Origin: Polynucleobacter yangtzensis
GTDB taxonomy: Bacteria; Pseudomonadota; Gammaproteobacteria; Burkholderiales; Burkholderiaceae
Direction: 5' to 3'
NCBI RefSeq assembly: GCF_001595965.1
Contig: NZ_LOJI01000040.1
Span: 62,278-126,277, forward strand
Length of the DNA stretch: 64,000 bases
Both the position numbers and the translations under genes were made by a program. This document shows positions 35,359 to 45,257 of this stretch, one piece after another. Position 1 is the stretch's first letter. Each line of letters opens with the position of its first letter. The notes below the pieces were generated by a model that made no database searches, was not told the DNA's origin, and was given only the letters and a program-made list of their open reading frames with translations.

Positions 35359-36645
35359 TTATTCCGGTAACAGCCCAAGGGCTTGGCGTAAATTTGAAAT
35401 GGCCACTGCGTAATTAATTTTTGCAACAGCAGCTTGTCGGCTTGCATCCGATGCCTCTAACTCAATACGCAATCTTGTAGGTAAATCCGTCTCACCAAAT
35501 CGAAACGACTTTTCAAAAAAAGATCGTGTTTCATTAGCCAATACGGCTCTTTTTTCAGATGAGTCGGCTTTTAGTCGAGCAGTCTTTACCAGCAAAACAC
35601 TTGACTCAATATTCGAGAGAGTCCTCTCCCTTTCAAGCGCCAACTGCGACTCAGCTTCTACCATTTCAGCAGTTGTTGTTGCTAATTTATTTTGATAGCG
35701 AGAATCCGAACCAAACGGAATGCGTATTCCTAGAGTAATGGATTGTTGAAATGGAACACCATAAACATCCCGCCCTCTTGTTGTCAGAAGTTGCAATTCC
35801 GGTGTTGATCGCGTTTGCGCTTTAGCTAGTGAAACTGCTTTCTTAGCTACCTCAAGCTGATCAAGTAATGCTGCTACTACTGGTAAATTGAAATCTAGAC
35901 TCGATAAATTATCCGGAACCTTTGGGATTGGCTCAGCAAGCTGATTTAATAATCCGGTCTTGATAGATTTTTCCACCATACCAACACCCAACAATGAGCG
36001 AACTTTTTGCTCTGCATTGATAAAGTTGGCTTGAGCTTCAGCTAGACTTGCTTCTGCATTGGCTAATGCGCCATTAGCTTGATGCAAATCTGCACGCGAT
36101 AAGTCTCCAGCCCTAAATCTTTTTTCTACATCAAAACTTAGTGCCTTTGCGTTTTGAAATCTACCATTAGCCAAATCTAACTCTACGTTAGATCGTTTAT
36201 ATGACCAGTAAGCATCGCGAACTTCAGCGGCCACTTTCAGTTGAATTAGAAGATACTGAGAAAGCAATCTCTTATATTCAGCATCCGCTAACCCAATAGA
36301 ATTGGCGCGCTCACCCCACAACCAAAGCGGGATGCCCAGCCCCGCAATGGTCTCGCTTGCACCTTGATTGCTATTCGCTCTATCAGTTTTTTGAGCGATC
36401 TCAATAGATGCAGGGCTAGCCAAGAAGCTACTTGCAATCTTTTGCTTCGCTAATGCAGCATCCACTCTGAATTGATACGATTTTGACTCAGGCTGACGCT
36501 CCCAAGCTATTTCATACAGGGACTTTAATTCGTTCTTATTCAGCTTTACATCATCGGCATAGGCAAATATTGACCAGAATATCGATGGAATGCAGAGCAT
36601 CCAAACAGAAAAATTTCGCCACAACGGCATTTTCTCTCGAAACAT
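35359..36645 (-). CDS. TolC/CzcC family outer-membrane channel protein
   Basis: A 428-aa outer-membrane factor with a signal segment (WMLCIPSIFWSIFAYA) and two repeats of long helices: KSYQFRVDAALAKQKIASSF, SRADLHQANGALANAEASLA, VEAESQLALERERTLSNIES. There is no lipobox. It completes the three-part efflux system with the adaptor and RND pump downstream. Confidence 0.88.
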   Translation of the reverse strand: MFREKMPLWRNFSVWMLCIPSIFWSIFAYADDVKLNKNELKSLYEIAWERQPESKSYQFRVDAALAKQKIASSFLASPASIEIAQKTDRANSNQGASETIAGLGIPLWLWGERANSIGLADAEYKRLLSQYLLIQLKVAAEVRDAYWSYKRSNVELDLANGRFQNAKALSFDVEKRFRAGDLSRADLHQANGALANAEASLAEAQANFINAEQKVRSLLGVGMVEKSIKTGLLNQLAEPIPKVPDNLSSLDFNLPVVAALLDQLEVAKKAVSLAKAQTRSTPELQLLTTRGRDVYGVPFQQSITLGIRIPFGSDSRYQNKLATTTAEMVEAESQLALERERTLSNIESSVLLVKTARLKADSSEKRAVLANETRSFFEKSFRFGETDLPTRLRIELEASDASRQAAVAKINYAVAISNLRQALGLLPE

Positions 36646-36720
36646 AACAACTCCATTTGATTTAACAATTGAGAGTTGACGAGAATTTTTTAGTTGAGTT
36701 TAGGGATGGTTCTCGCCAAC

Positions 36721-37056
36721 TTAAGCGAGAGGAATCCAATTGGGCTTATATGGCGGAGGGATACTAAGATCGGGGAAATGCAGATCGATAGCTATTACAA
36801 AGTGAAGCTTATTTAGAACAAGATAACTTACGCTGGATTCGGTGAAAAAGGACGAGTGGGTTAAATGACATGTTCCGCAATCAGAATCATTCACTAAATT
36901 TGACCCGGCCTTTTCTGTGGGCCCTTTATGGTCATGCTCATGGTGCCCCGGGTGAGAAATGGTGGACTGCTCATGAAGGCAATAGCTCGCAACTGCTGCA
37001 AACGACGTTTGCAGCCCAATAAAAAACACAGCAGCGAGAACTATTAATTTTTTCAC
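36721..37056 (-). CDS. CzcI-like small secreted protein
   Basis: A 111-aa protein with a signal peptide (LIVLAAVFFIGLQTSFA), a His-rich stretch (HPGHHEHDHKG) and CGTCHLTH, and a Pro-rich end (PDLSIPPPYKPN). Such proteins precede czcC in Czc-type operons and are thought to affect regulation of the efflux system. It is the first gene of this operon. The similarity is by layout and pattern. Confidence 0.65.
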   Translation of the reverse strand: MKKLIVLAAVFFIGLQTSFAAVASYCLHEQSTISHPGHHEHDHKGPTEKAGSNLVNDSDCGTCHLTHSSFFTESSVSYLVLNKLHFVIAIDLHFPDLSIPPPYKPNWIPLA

Positions 37057-37242
37057 AATCTTAATTTAGCACACTTCTTTAATTCGTGCACACCCTCCAA
37101 AATGCATAAAAATAGGCTGATAATTGGCTTTATTGGGTTAAGCGGACCAACGGACAATTCATCTGCTGATCCGAATATTTCTTAATATGATACTAGGCAA
37201 TCATTTCACGATAAGTACAAGAGCCTAGCCTCCCACTATTTA

Positions 37243-37758
37243 CTATTTGGGCTGATCCATCCACATGTAATTTTGTTGCATCATTTGATTCATCATGTTT
37301 TGCTGCATGCCCATGTATTGATCCATCATGTATTGGCGTTGCTTTAACTGCTCGGAAGTTAATTTTGAGTAATAAGGCCCCATTCCATTCCAACCCATCA
37401 TTGGGCCCATCATATGGCCGCCCATCATGCCCCCATTGCCACCACAACACCCCATCATTCCCGAGTTCCACATGCCTTGCATCATATTCATATTGCCTTG
37501 CATTGTGTTCCAGTGATTTTGCATGAGCTTTTGTCTTTCTTGAGGATCTTTAGTGGCACGAATCTTATCCATCTGCTCTTGCATCTTTTTAAAGTTCTCC
37601 TGGATTTGAGCCGCCTGCTTGTCAAACTCTGCAACATCAACATTTTTTTGTTGGGTCTGCGTAGTCCTAGTACCCGCCCCTGCTGGTTGCGCTATGACGT
37701 GCGTACTCAATAAAACACCTAAACTTAAACCAGCAATCCATCCTAGTTTTTTCATCAT
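37243..37758 (-). CDS. Met-rich periplasmic protein
   Basis: A 171-aa protein with a signal peptide (GWIAGLSLGVLLSTHVIA), a helical segment (QAAQIQENFKKMQEQMDKIR) and a Met/Gly/Asn-rich half (NMNMMQGMWNSGMMG, MMDQYMGMQQNMMNQMMQQN). Two CC pairs occur in GMMGCCGGNGG. It probably binds Cu(I) or another soft metal. It lies alone between the RND operon and cadA. Confidence 0.7.
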   Translation of the reverse strand: MMKKLGWIAGLSLGVLLSTHVIAQPAGAGTRTTQTQQKNVDVAEFDKQAAQIQENFKKMQEQMDKIRATKDPQERQKLMQNHWNTMQGNMNMMQGMWNSGMMGCCGGNGGMMGGHMMGPMMGWNGMGPYYSKLTSEQLKQRQYMMDQYMGMQQNMMNQMMQQNYMWMDQPK

Positions 37759-37950
37759 AGCGCTCCTTCTGTTGAATGCTTAATTTTCAAAAACAATCAT
37801 GTCTGCATATTCCATTGAGATCTTATTTTTGGCGTCTGTCAATCACGCAAGTTGATAAAAATCACAATTAGCTTGATTTTTTCAATAAATTGATCTGGGA
37901 TCGCCAGGATTGAGCATTTCCACTAACCCTTAACCGTTGCTTAAAACACT

Positions 37951-40143
37951 CTAATTACGCAATAGCCGCAATCCGTTAGCCACTACCAACAAGCTAGCTC
38001 CCATGTCAGCAAAAACTGCCATCCACATAGTTGCCTGTCCTGTAAAAGTCAGCACCAAAAATATCGCCTTAATGCCAAGCGCCAAGGTAATGTTTTGATA
38101 CAAAATATTGGCCGTTGTTTGGGATAACCTAACAAAGCTAGGTATCTTTCTTAAATCATCATCCATTAATGCCACATCTGCTGCCTCAATAGCTGTATCA
38201 GTTCCTGCGCTTCCCATGGCAAATCCAATACTTGCCTTTGCTAAAGCTGGCGCATCATTAATGCCATCACCCACCATACCAACCTTGCCATCAGGATTTT
38301 TGTTTAGTATTTCATCAATAATTTTAAGTTTGTCTTCAGGTAATAAATTGCCCTTAATTACGTCAACACCCACTTCCTGGCCAATAGCTTCTGCCGTATA
38401 GACATTATCACCAGTAAGCATCATCGTTCTGATGCTCAAATGATGAAGGTCTTTAATGGCTTGCTTGCTGGTATCCCTCACTGTATCAGCGACTGCTATC
38501 AATGCTAATACTTGTGATGAGTTAGTAAGCATCACTACGGTTTTACCTTGTTGCTCTAACGGAAGTAGTTGAGCTTCAATTTCAGGCGAGCATAAGCCTA
38601 GCTCCTCAATCAGGCGGTGATTACCCAGTTGATAAGTAACCCCTTCAAGAGTGCCTCGAACTCCTCTGCCCAAGATGGCCTCAAACTTATCCACTTCAAT
38701 TAATGAAAGATTGTTTTCCGCAGCACTATCGGCAATCGCTAAAGATACGGGATGGTCTGAACGAGCCGCTAAGCTGGCAGCAACTTGATGCGTATGCTTG
38801 GCCTCACCGCCCAAAATAATTAAATCGGTTTGCTTAGGTTTGCCATAGGTAATCGTTCCTGTCTTATCCAGTGCCAAAACTTTCATATGGCGTCCCATCT
38901 CAAGAAAGACGCCGCCCTTTACTAAGATGCCTTTACGTGCGGCAGCAGCCAATCCACTAACAATCGTCACTGGCGTGGAAATGACCAAAGCACATGGGCA
39001 AGCAATGACTAACATCACTAACGCTTTATAAATCCAGTCATGCCACGACATATCTAGAGCCAACGGAGGAATGACAGCCACCAATACCGCAATTAAGAAA
39101 ACAGTTGGCGTATAAATCTTCGCAAACTGGTCAACAAATCTCTGTGTTGGGGCACGACTGCCCTGAGCCGCCTCTACCGCATGAATAATACGGGCAAGCG
39201 TAGAGCCTGTTGAGGTTGCTGTCACCTTAAACTGAAAAGAACCTGTTTGATTAATGGTTCCCGCAAAAACAGTATCGCCTTGCACCTTATCAATTGGCAA
39301 ACTCTCACCCGTTATAGGCGCTTGATTGACTGTTGAATTCCCGCTTGTGAGTACGCCATCTAACGCGATACGCTCCCCTGGGCGAACTTGAACGATTGAG
39401 CCTAAGGTAATGGATTTGACTGGAGTTGGCAACCAACTGCCATCAACTTGAAGCACAGTAGCTATCTCTGGCGTTAAATCTAATAAGCCACTAATCGCAT
39501 TACGAGCACGGTCAAGGGACTTAGCCTCAATTAATTCAGCCATTGAAAATAAGAACATCACCATAGCGGCTTCAGGCCAACTACCGATTGCCATCCCACC
39601 GGTCACCGCAACCGACATAAGGGCATTGATATTTAGATTGCCATTCTTTAGGGCAATCCAACCCTTTTTATACGTTGTTAGGCCACCACTAGCAATAGAG
39701 AATATAACCAAGGCAATCACAAGATACTGACTACTAAGTTGGTTTACCTCAAATGGGAAGAACTCAATTAACTCAGCCAAAGCGGCCGTCACACCAGCGA
39801 TAGCTAGAGGCCACCAATTTGTTTTGGCTGGCTGTTGATGTCTGGAGCTTTTAGTGGGCGAACCCTCTTCAAGAAACGCTTTCATGCCAACACTCACTAA
39901 AGCAGATTGAATTGTCTCAAGCGAATCTAAGTTATGACTTATCGAAAGTTTTCGTTGAATCAAGTTGAAATCTAACCCCGCAATGCCTTCAACCGTAGCT
40001 AGCCTCTTTCGGATTAACGCCTCTTCCGTTGGGCAATCCATATTCTCAATATGAAAGACGGCTTTATTCCCACCGAAAGATGTCGCTGATGGTTGTGGTG
40101 CGGCAGGCGAAGAGCAACCGCAAGAGGATTGGCACTGACTCAT
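37951..40143 (-). CDS. cadA: Cd/Zn/Pb-translocating P1B-type ATPase
   Basis: A 730-aa inner-membrane pump. The N-terminus has a Cys-rich start (CQSSCGCSS) and an HMA-like domain with the one-Cys site MDCPTEEALIRKRL at Cys37. The core has CPCALVISTP, DKTGTITYGK and [13 protein letters not shown]. This combination is typical of the proteobacterial CadA/PbrA branch for divalent Cd, Zn and Pb. The divergent MerR-type gene and the operator between them support this. Confidence 0.93.
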   Translation of the reverse strand: MSQCQSSCGCSSPAAPQPSATSFGGNKAVFHIENMDCPTEEALIRKRLATVEGIAGLDFNLIQRKLSISHNLDSLETIQSALVSVGMKAFLEEGSPTKSSRHQQPAKTNWWPLAIAGVTAALAELIEFFPFEVNQLSSQYLVIALVIFSIASGGLTTYKKGWIALKNGNLNINALMSVAVTGGMAIGSWPEAAMVMFLFSMAELIEAKSLDRARNAISGLLDLTPEIATVLQVDGSWLPTPVKSITLGSIVQVRPGERIALDGVLTSGNSTVNQAPITGESLPIDKVQGDTVFAGTINQTGSFQFKVTATSTGSTLARIIHAVEAAQGSRAPTQRFVDQFAKIYTPTVFLIAVLVAVIPPLALDMSWHDWIYKALVMLVIACPCALVISTPVTIVSGLAAAARKGILVKGGVFLEMGRHMKVLALDKTGTITYGKPKQTDLIILGGEAKHTHQVAASLAARSDHPVSLAIADSAAENNLSLIEVDKFEAILGRGVRGTLEGVTYQLGNHRLIEELGLCSPEIEAQLLPLEQQGKTVVMLTNSSQVLALIAVADTVRDTSKQAIKDLHHLSIRTMMLTGDNVYTAEAIGQEVGVDVIKGNLLPEDKLKIIDEILNKNPDGKVGMVGDGINDAPALAKASIGFAMGSAGTDTAIEAADVALMDDDLRKIPSFVRLSQTTANILYQNITLALGIKAIFLVLTFTGQATMWMAVFADMGASLLVVANGLRLLRN

Positions 40144-40175
40144 TTCAATAACCTAACTATTTTTAACATTTACCC

Positions 40176-40206
40176 ATTAAAAAGCCTATAGTAGCTATAG
40201 AGTCAA
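40176..40206 (-). promoter_or_regulatory. MerR-type promoter of cadA with CadR operator
   Basis: On the minus strand TTGACT (40206-40201) and TTTAAT (40181-40176) are separated by 19 bp, longer than the normal 17. The spacer holds the palindrome CTATAG-TAG-CTATAG (40186-40200). This is the classical layout by which a metal-bound MerR protein twists the DNA to activate. Confidence 0.88.
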
Positions 40207-40248
40207 GAAATTAAAATAGTTAAATCAAATGCTGTTGAGGTAAACCAA

Positions 40249-40653
40249 ATGAAAATCGGTGAATTAGCCAAAGCCACAGATACTCAAGTAGAAACCATTC
40301 GCTTCTATGAGCAAGAGGGCTTGTTAGCGAAACCTGCGAGAACAGATGGTAACTTTCGGATTTATGAGAATCAGCACCTAGAGCGTCTTATCTTTATTCG
40401 TCACTGCCGCTCATTGGATATGGCTTTAAATGAAATAAGGCAACTGCTCCGCTTTAAAGACTTACCCAATGAAAACTGCGGCTCTGTTAATAACTTGCTA
40501 GATGCTCATATACAGACCGTCACTAACCGCATTAAGGATTTGCGACAGCTTGAAAAGCAACTGAAGGGGCTTCGTGAGTTATGTCAAGTTAATCAAGACT
40601 CAGCCCATTGCGGAATTCTCAATGAATTGTCGCAACCCATGAAATCACTATGA
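40249..40653 (+). CDS. cadR: Cd(II)/Pb(II)-responsive MerR family regulator
   Basis: A 134-aa MerR protein. The N-terminal helix-turn-helix is MKIGELAKATDTQVETIRFY with EQEGLLAKPARTDGNFRIY. The metal site seems to include Cys in NENCGSVN and the C-terminal Cys-x6-Cys pair in ELCQVNQDSAHCGIL, matching CadR/PbrR. It is divergent from cadA, with the operator between them, and likely controls both. Confidence 0.93.
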   Translation: MKIGELAKATDTQVETIRFYEQEGLLAKPARTDGNFRIYENQHLERLIFIRHCRSLDMALNEIRQLLRFKDLPNENCGSVNNLLDAHIQTVTNRIKDLRQLEKQLKGLRELCQVNQDSAHCGILNELSQPMKSL

Positions 40654-40678
40654 GGCGACTGCTCGCCCCATAGTTTGA

Positions 40679-40816
40679 TTATTTCTTATTAAAGAAAAGA
40701 TGTTTGACTAAGGCGGCTATAGCTAGAACCAAGGTAACTGAAACCAAGATGCCAATTATTCCTACGCCACCGCCACTTGAACCACACATGTTATCCATCA
40801 TATGACCACCATACAT
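40679..40816 (-). CDS. 45-aa single-span membrane protein
   Basis: The frame starts MYGGHMMDNMCGSSGGGVGI, followed by one hydrophobic helix (IIGILVSVTLVLAIAALV) and KHLFFNKK. A strong ribosome site AGGAGG lies 6 bp before the ATG. Met/Cys-rich outer part, membrane span, basic end: small membrane proteins of this form are often found in metal clusters. It converges with cadR. Confidence 0.65.
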   Translation of the reverse strand: MYGGHMMDNMCGSSGGGVGIIGILVSVTLVLAIAALVKHLFFNKK

Positions 40817-41021
40817 ATCGACCTCCTTATTGATGAACTACTAGATTCATCCTATGCCTATAAGTGGCTGCTGTCTATCGTAATCAACAAATTTTTGCCC
40901 CCATTTTGAAGAAACGGCAGTCAACAGAGATTGAATTTGCTTCAACTGAATTACTTTAGGAAATGTCCTTTTAAAAAACATCATAGGTACTGACCTTAAA
41001 TAAGACTTGATTAATCAGCGC

Positions 41022-41150
41022 TTAATCGTTGCGATAAGTTCCTTGAAACTCACGACTTTCAAGTTGCTCCAACTCCAAAGCTCTCTCGGCTTGAGCTTGT
41101 TTTTCTTCTTCTGAGAGATTCTGGATTGGTTGATTAGCACTATTTTCCAT
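41022..41150 (-). CDS. 42-aa acidic hypothetical protein
   Basis: A short frame, MENSANQPIQNLSEEEKQAQ, then RALELEQLESREFQG, helical and very charged. The ribosome site is weak, but no stop occurs and the composition is protein-like. It sits between two small cluster genes on the same strand. Function unknown. Confidence 0.4.
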   Translation of the reverse strand: MENSANQPIQNLSEEEKQAQAERALELEQLESREFQGTYRND

Positions 41151-41197
41151 GGATTTAGCTTATCTTATTCATACTAAAGAATCTAGTTCCGGGACAT

Positions 41198-41401
41198 TTA
41201 CCCGCAACACCCATTATTTTCTTGTATTGGCGGACAAGGAACATCACCATAACTACAGTAAACGCAACAATCGCCAGATTTGGGCTTAAGAATTGCCTTA
41301 CAACTAGAGCATTCATAAAAGAATTGGCAACTGTCTGTTGGCATTTGCTCTATCTTCTGGGCGCCACACTTGGGGCAAGTGATTGTTGAGTTGAGTTTCA
41401 T
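41198..41401 (-). CDS. Small Cys-rich zinc-ribbon protein
   Basis: A 67-aa protein with a zinc ribbon (CPKCGAQKIEQMPTD then CSSCKAILKP) and a second Cys group GDCCVYCSYGDVPCPPIQ. This GDCC-x-CSYG-x-x-PCPP pattern is a recurrent small-protein family of metal-resistance islands. It ends NGCCG. It probably binds Zn or a similar metal; function unknown. Confidence 0.75.
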   Translation of the reverse strand: MKLNSTITCPKCGAQKIEQMPTDSCQFFYECSSCKAILKPKSGDCCVYCSYGDVPCPPIQENNGCCG

Positions 41402-41411
41402 GCATTAAAGT

Positions 41412-42470
41412 TTATTTATAGCCAACTCGGTCAAGCAATCTTTGGGCGGCAATCTGATTCTTGCCAATAGCCGCAATAGAAATATTTTCCGCTTTGAATG
41501 ACCCTAGCATTTTGAGCCCTTCATTTTCGATCTTAACAGATTTAACGACCGGCCATTCATTATTGCCATTCGCAAAATATTCTTGGGCGGAATCACTAGC
41601 TAGATACTCTAAAAACTGAATTGCTGCTTGTGGGTGAGGTGCATTCTTTGCCACACCACCACCAGCAATATTAATATGCGTTCCACTCGTTTTTTGATTG
41701 GGCCAGATAAATCCAATTTTCGAAACAATGTCTTGGTCCTCCGGTTTAGTTGAGCGCAAAAGCCTCACTAAGTAATAAGAGTTCGTTAGGGCAACGCCAC
41801 ACTCGCCCGAGGCTACCGCCTTAATTTGGTCAGTATCCCCACCTCTTGGGGGGCGAGCCATGTTCGCCACCATTCCCTTAGCCCATTCTTCGGTAGCCGC
41901 TTCGCCACGTCGCTCAATCATTGCGCCAATTAATGAGAGCATATAAGGATGGGCTCCTGAGCGGGTGCATACTTTGCCTTTATTCATTGGCTCTGCCAGC
42001 TTTTCATAGGTATCTACATCCTGCGGATTAACTTTAGCCTTGTTGTAAACCACCAAGCGAGCCCTAGTTGAGAAACCGAACCAAGTTGACCCTTCTGGAT
42101 CTGGCTTAGAGCGCAAGTTTTCCGGGATACGACTCTCCAAATATTTTGAATGAATGGGCTTAAAAAAACCATCAATCTGTGCACGCCATAGTCTAGCGGC
42201 ATCGACCATCAATATAACGTCAGCAGGACTATTGGCACCCTCGCTTTTCAATCTCTCCCCCAAGGCATTGTCGTCCGCCTCAATACGATTAATTTTGATG
42301 CCAGTCTTTTTAGTGAAGTCACTATAGAGCGCCTCATCCGTCTGATAATGCCGCGCAGAATATAAATTTAACTCTTTGACGCTCGATTGAGCTTGAGCTG
42401 AGCCAATGAGACAGCAAGACATTAGCGCCAATAAAAGACTGGAGATTTTTGAAAATAGTTGAGTTGTCAT
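41412..42470 (-). CDS. fbpA: Periplasmic ferric iron-binding protein
   Basis: A 352-aa ABC substrate-binding protein with a signal peptide (LLLALMSCCLIGSAQA). LNLYSARHYQTDEALYSDF is the start typical of the FbpA/AfuA family. ECGVALTNSYYLVRLL near residue 230 provides the Tyr pair for Fe(III). It lies after the permease gene on the same strand, with a Fur box in the gap. It delivers Fe(III) to FbpBC. Confidence 0.9.
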   Translation of the reverse strand: MTTQLFSKISSLLLALMSCCLIGSAQAQSSVKELNLYSARHYQTDEALYSDFTKKTGIKINRIEADDNALGERLKSEGANSPADVILMVDAARLWRAQIDGFFKPIHSKYLESRIPENLRSKPDPEGSTWFGFSTRARLVVYNKAKVNPQDVDTYEKLAEPMNKGKVCTRSGAHPYMLSLIGAMIERRGEAATEEWAKGMVANMARPPRGGDTDQIKAVASGECGVALTNSYYLVRLLRSTKPEDQDIVSKIGFIWPNQKTSGTHINIAGGGVAKNAPHPQAAIQFLEYLASDSAQEYFANGNNEWPVVKSVKIENEGLKMLGSFKAENISIAAIGKNQIAAQRLLDRVGYK

Positions 42471-42515
42471 TTCTGTATTTACGATGAAATTGAGGTTGAT
42501 TCAATTTATCACAAA

Positions 42516-42530
42516 TAAGAATGATTATCA
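42516..42530. promoter_or_regulatory. Fur box before fbpA
   Basis: TAAGAATGATTATCA matches the 7-1-7 Fur consensus TGATAAT-N-ATTATCA at 12 of 14 positions. It lies 46 bp before the fbpA start, so iron-dependent repression is expected, and fbpA can be transcribed separately from fbpB. Confidence 0.75.
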
Positions 42531-42552
42531 ATTAGAATTAATAGACGACTAC

Positions 42553-44118
42553 TTAAGGCCTTGCAATTGCCTTTGAAAGTACAAGAACTGGAAAAAGCCC
42601 CACTAAAACAATGGTTAAGGAAGGCAGGGCTAGCTCAGATAATCGCTCATCTGCGGCTAATTGATAAGTAGCTACAGCTAAGGTATCAAAGTTAAATGGA
42701 CGTAACAACAAGGTGGCTGGTAATTCTTTCATTACATCTACAAATACAAATAAGCCTGCAGTAATCAGGCTACGCTTGAGTAGTGGCACATGCACTCTTC
42801 TCAGAATTTGAGTCTTAGAGAGCCCCAATAAAGCAGCCGAACCATCCATGGATGGCGTAATGCGCAAAAGACCCGCTTCTATGCTTTGCAAACTAGAAGA
42901 CAAAAAGCGCACCAAGTAGGCATACACCAGCACCAAAATACTGGCTGACATCCACCAAGCTAAATGAAAAATCTCTAAGAATGAAAGAATGCCAATAGCC
43001 AATACTGCGCCCGGTAATGCATAACCAAATCCAAGCAATCGATTTACCCAAGCCAAGCGGGGATTCACCCTGACAGCGTAAGCAAAAAATACCGCAAGAG
43101 CAACTGAAATCAAAGCGGTCGCAAACGACACCGAAAGCGAATTACTTAACCAATCTAGATAGCGTATATCAACACTGAGGCCTTGCTTGTAAAGCAATTG
43201 TAATAGTGCGAAGGCTGGCAACAAGAAGCCAAAAAGCAATGTGAAACCACAAAATAAAAATGCAAAAAGAGAATGTCTGCCATGTAAACGCTTGGTAGTT
43301 GGCCTGCCTTGGGATGAGCTTGAATAGCGTAATTTAGAGCGACTACTTTGTTCAATAAAAAAGATTAGCAATACAAAACCGAGTAAACCTAAAGCTAGTT
43401 GCACTGCGGCTAAACGATCGCCAAAAGATAGCCAGGCCTTAAAGATGCCGGTGGCAAAGGTTTGTACCCCAAAGTAAGAGACAGCACCAAAATCAGCCAA
43501 AACCTCCATCAAAGCCAAAGCCATTCCCGCAAAGATAGCAGGTCTTGCCATCGGCAACACTAGCTTTATAAAACCTTGCAGGGGACTGTAGCCTAGAGTT
43601 TCAGATACTTCGATCAAGCGGCGACTGCGCTCTAAAAAAGCGGTACGAGTGATGAGATAGACGTAAGGAAAAAGGCAGAAAGAGAAAGACCAAATCGCAC
43701 CACTCAATGACCTTGGGTCAGGGAAAAACCATAGTGAATCTAGACCCAGAAAAGTACGCAATGCCGACTGAATGGGCCCAGAAAACTGCAGAAGATCTAC
43801 AAAAAGATAGGCCATTACATATGTGGGCACAGCCAAAGGCAGAATCAAGGCCCACTCAAATACCTTCTTGCCAGGGAAATCGTAGCTCGCAATAATCCAA
43901 GCATTACCTACGCCCAGAATAAAAACCCCCATGCCAACACCAGCTATAAGCATTATGGTTGAAGCAATGTAACCGCTCAAAACAAAATTCCATAAGTGAT
44001 TCAACGTACCCACTGCCGGAGCATCACCGCCCCCCAAGCCCGGAAATAGAAATGGCGCCGCTAAGCCGAAGAGCGGCAAAAATAACAATAAGGCAAGTGG
44101 CACCACAATACGATTCAT
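42553..44118 (-). CDS. fbpB: Ferric iron ABC transporter permease
   Basis: A 521-aa permease made of two halves with about six membrane helices each. The EAA-like loops are in LGYSPLQGFIKLVLPMARPA and in LGLSKTQILRRVHVPLLKRS, as in FbpB/AfuB. The central region (about residues 265-285) is a charged cytoplasmic linker. It is divergent from fbpC, with 68 bp between them. Confidence 0.92.
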   Translation of the reverse strand: MNRIVVPLALLLFLPLFGLAAPFLFPGLGGGDAPAVGTLNHLWNFVLSGYIASTIMLIAGVGMGVFILGVGNAWIIASYDFPGKKVFEWALILPLAVPTYVMAYLFVDLLQFSGPIQSALRTFLGLDSLWFFPDPRSLSGAIWSFSFCLFPYVYLITRTAFLERSRRLIEVSETLGYSPLQGFIKLVLPMARPAIFAGMALALMEVLADFGAVSYFGVQTFATGIFKAWLSFGDRLAAVQLALGLLGFVLLIFFIEQSSRSKLRYSSSSQGRPTTKRLHGRHSLFAFLFCGFTLLFGFLLPAFALLQLLYKQGLSVDIRYLDWLSNSLSVSFATALISVALAVFFAYAVRVNPRLAWVNRLLGFGYALPGAVLAIGILSFLEIFHLAWWMSASILVLVYAYLVRFLSSSLQSIEAGLLRITPSMDGSAALLGLSKTQILRRVHVPLLKRSLITAGLFVFVDVMKELPATLLLRPFNFDTLAVATYQLAADERLSELALPSLTIVLVGLFPVLVLSKAIARP

Positions 44119-44186
44119 GAACTCAGTAATCCGTTTAGACTCTAGCTATGCATTAAACCATTAGCATTAATGAGAAAATTATAGGG

Positions 44187-45257
44187 ATGAACTCTGTGCA
44201 CCCGCTGCTGTCAATTAAGAACCTAGAGATCGACTACCCCAGTCGGGATGGTCATGGCCGCGTTACCGCAGTCAAAGGACTCAATTTAGCTCTTGGGCAA
44301 GGTGAAATTGGATGTCTCTTAGGGTCCTCAGGCTGCGGAAAGTCGACCGTTCTAAGAGCGATTTGCGGATTCGAGCCGATTAAGACGGGGGAAATTCAAC
44401 TACGAGATATAGTTGTTAGCTCGCAATCCACTCATATTCCTCCGAATCAAAGACGGGTTGGCATGGTCTTTCAAGACTTTGCGCTCTTCCCCCATTTAAA
44501 TGTTTTGGAGAATATTGCATTTGGCTTACAGCATCTTCCAAACAATCAAAGAACTAGCCTAGCCATGGAGTGGCTTCAAAGAGTTTCACTCACAGATAAG
44601 GCTGATGCTTATCCCCATGAATTGAGTGGCGGCCAACAACAGCGGGTTGCACTTGCTAGAGCGATGGCACCAGAGCCCGATTTAATTTTGCTCGATGAAC
44701 CCTTCTCAAGTCTTGATATCGAATTAAGGGAGCGCCTTGCTAGTGAAATGCGTGACATTTTGAAGGCAAACAATATTACCGCCCTACTAGTTACGCATGA
44801 TCAATATGAAGCCTTTGCAATTGCTGACAAGATTGGTGTCATGACTGAAGGGAAAGTAATTCAATGGGATGCCCCTTATGAGCTTTATCATAAGCCCGCC
44901 AGTCGTTATGTAGCTGATTTTATTGGCCGTGGTATTTTTATCAAAGGTATCGTCCAACCAAATAACAAAATAATGATCGAAATCGGCGAACTCGAAATAG
45001 ACAAAGATCACGCAAAAGATATTGGTAAAGAAATTGATGTTCTATTACGTGCGGATGATATTCAACATGATGACCGCAGCCCCATGCAGGCTGAAGTTGT
45101 CCGTAAAATCTTCAGGGGTGCAGACTTTTTATACACACTAAAGCTTGCATCGGGCATTGAAATATTTGCCTATGTCCCAAGCCACCATGATCATGCCGTT
45201 GGTGAAAAAATTGGCATCCAATTGGTTGCTGACCACGTGGTAACATTTGACCCCTAA
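44187..45257 (+). CDS. fbpC: Ferric iron ABC transporter ATP-binding protein
   Basis: A 356-aa ATPase with Walker A GSSGCGKST, signature LSGGQQQRVALARAM and Walker B LILLDEP. A C-terminal TOBE-like domain from about residue 245 (VQPNNKIMIEIGELEIDKDH) is typical of FbpC. Its position, divergent from fbpB and fbpA, is less usual than the fbpABC order. It is the last complete gene before the right end of the element. Confidence 0.92.
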   Translation: MNSVHPLLSIKNLEIDYPSRDGHGRVTAVKGLNLALGQGEIGCLLGSSGCGKSTVLRAICGFEPIKTGEIQLRDIVVSSQSTHIPPNQRRVGMVFQDFALFPHLNVLENIAFGLQHLPNNQRTSLAMEWLQRVSLTDKADAYPHELSGGQQQRVALARAMAPEPDLILLDEPFSSLDIELRERLASEMRDILKANNITALLVTHDQYEAFAIADKIGVMTEGKVIQWDAPYELYHKPASRYVADFIGRGIFIKGIVQPNNKIMIEIGELEIDKDHAKDIGKEIDVLLRADDIQHDDRSPMQAEVVRKIFRGADFLYTLKLASGIEIFAYVPSHHDHAVGEKIGIQLVADHVVTFDP

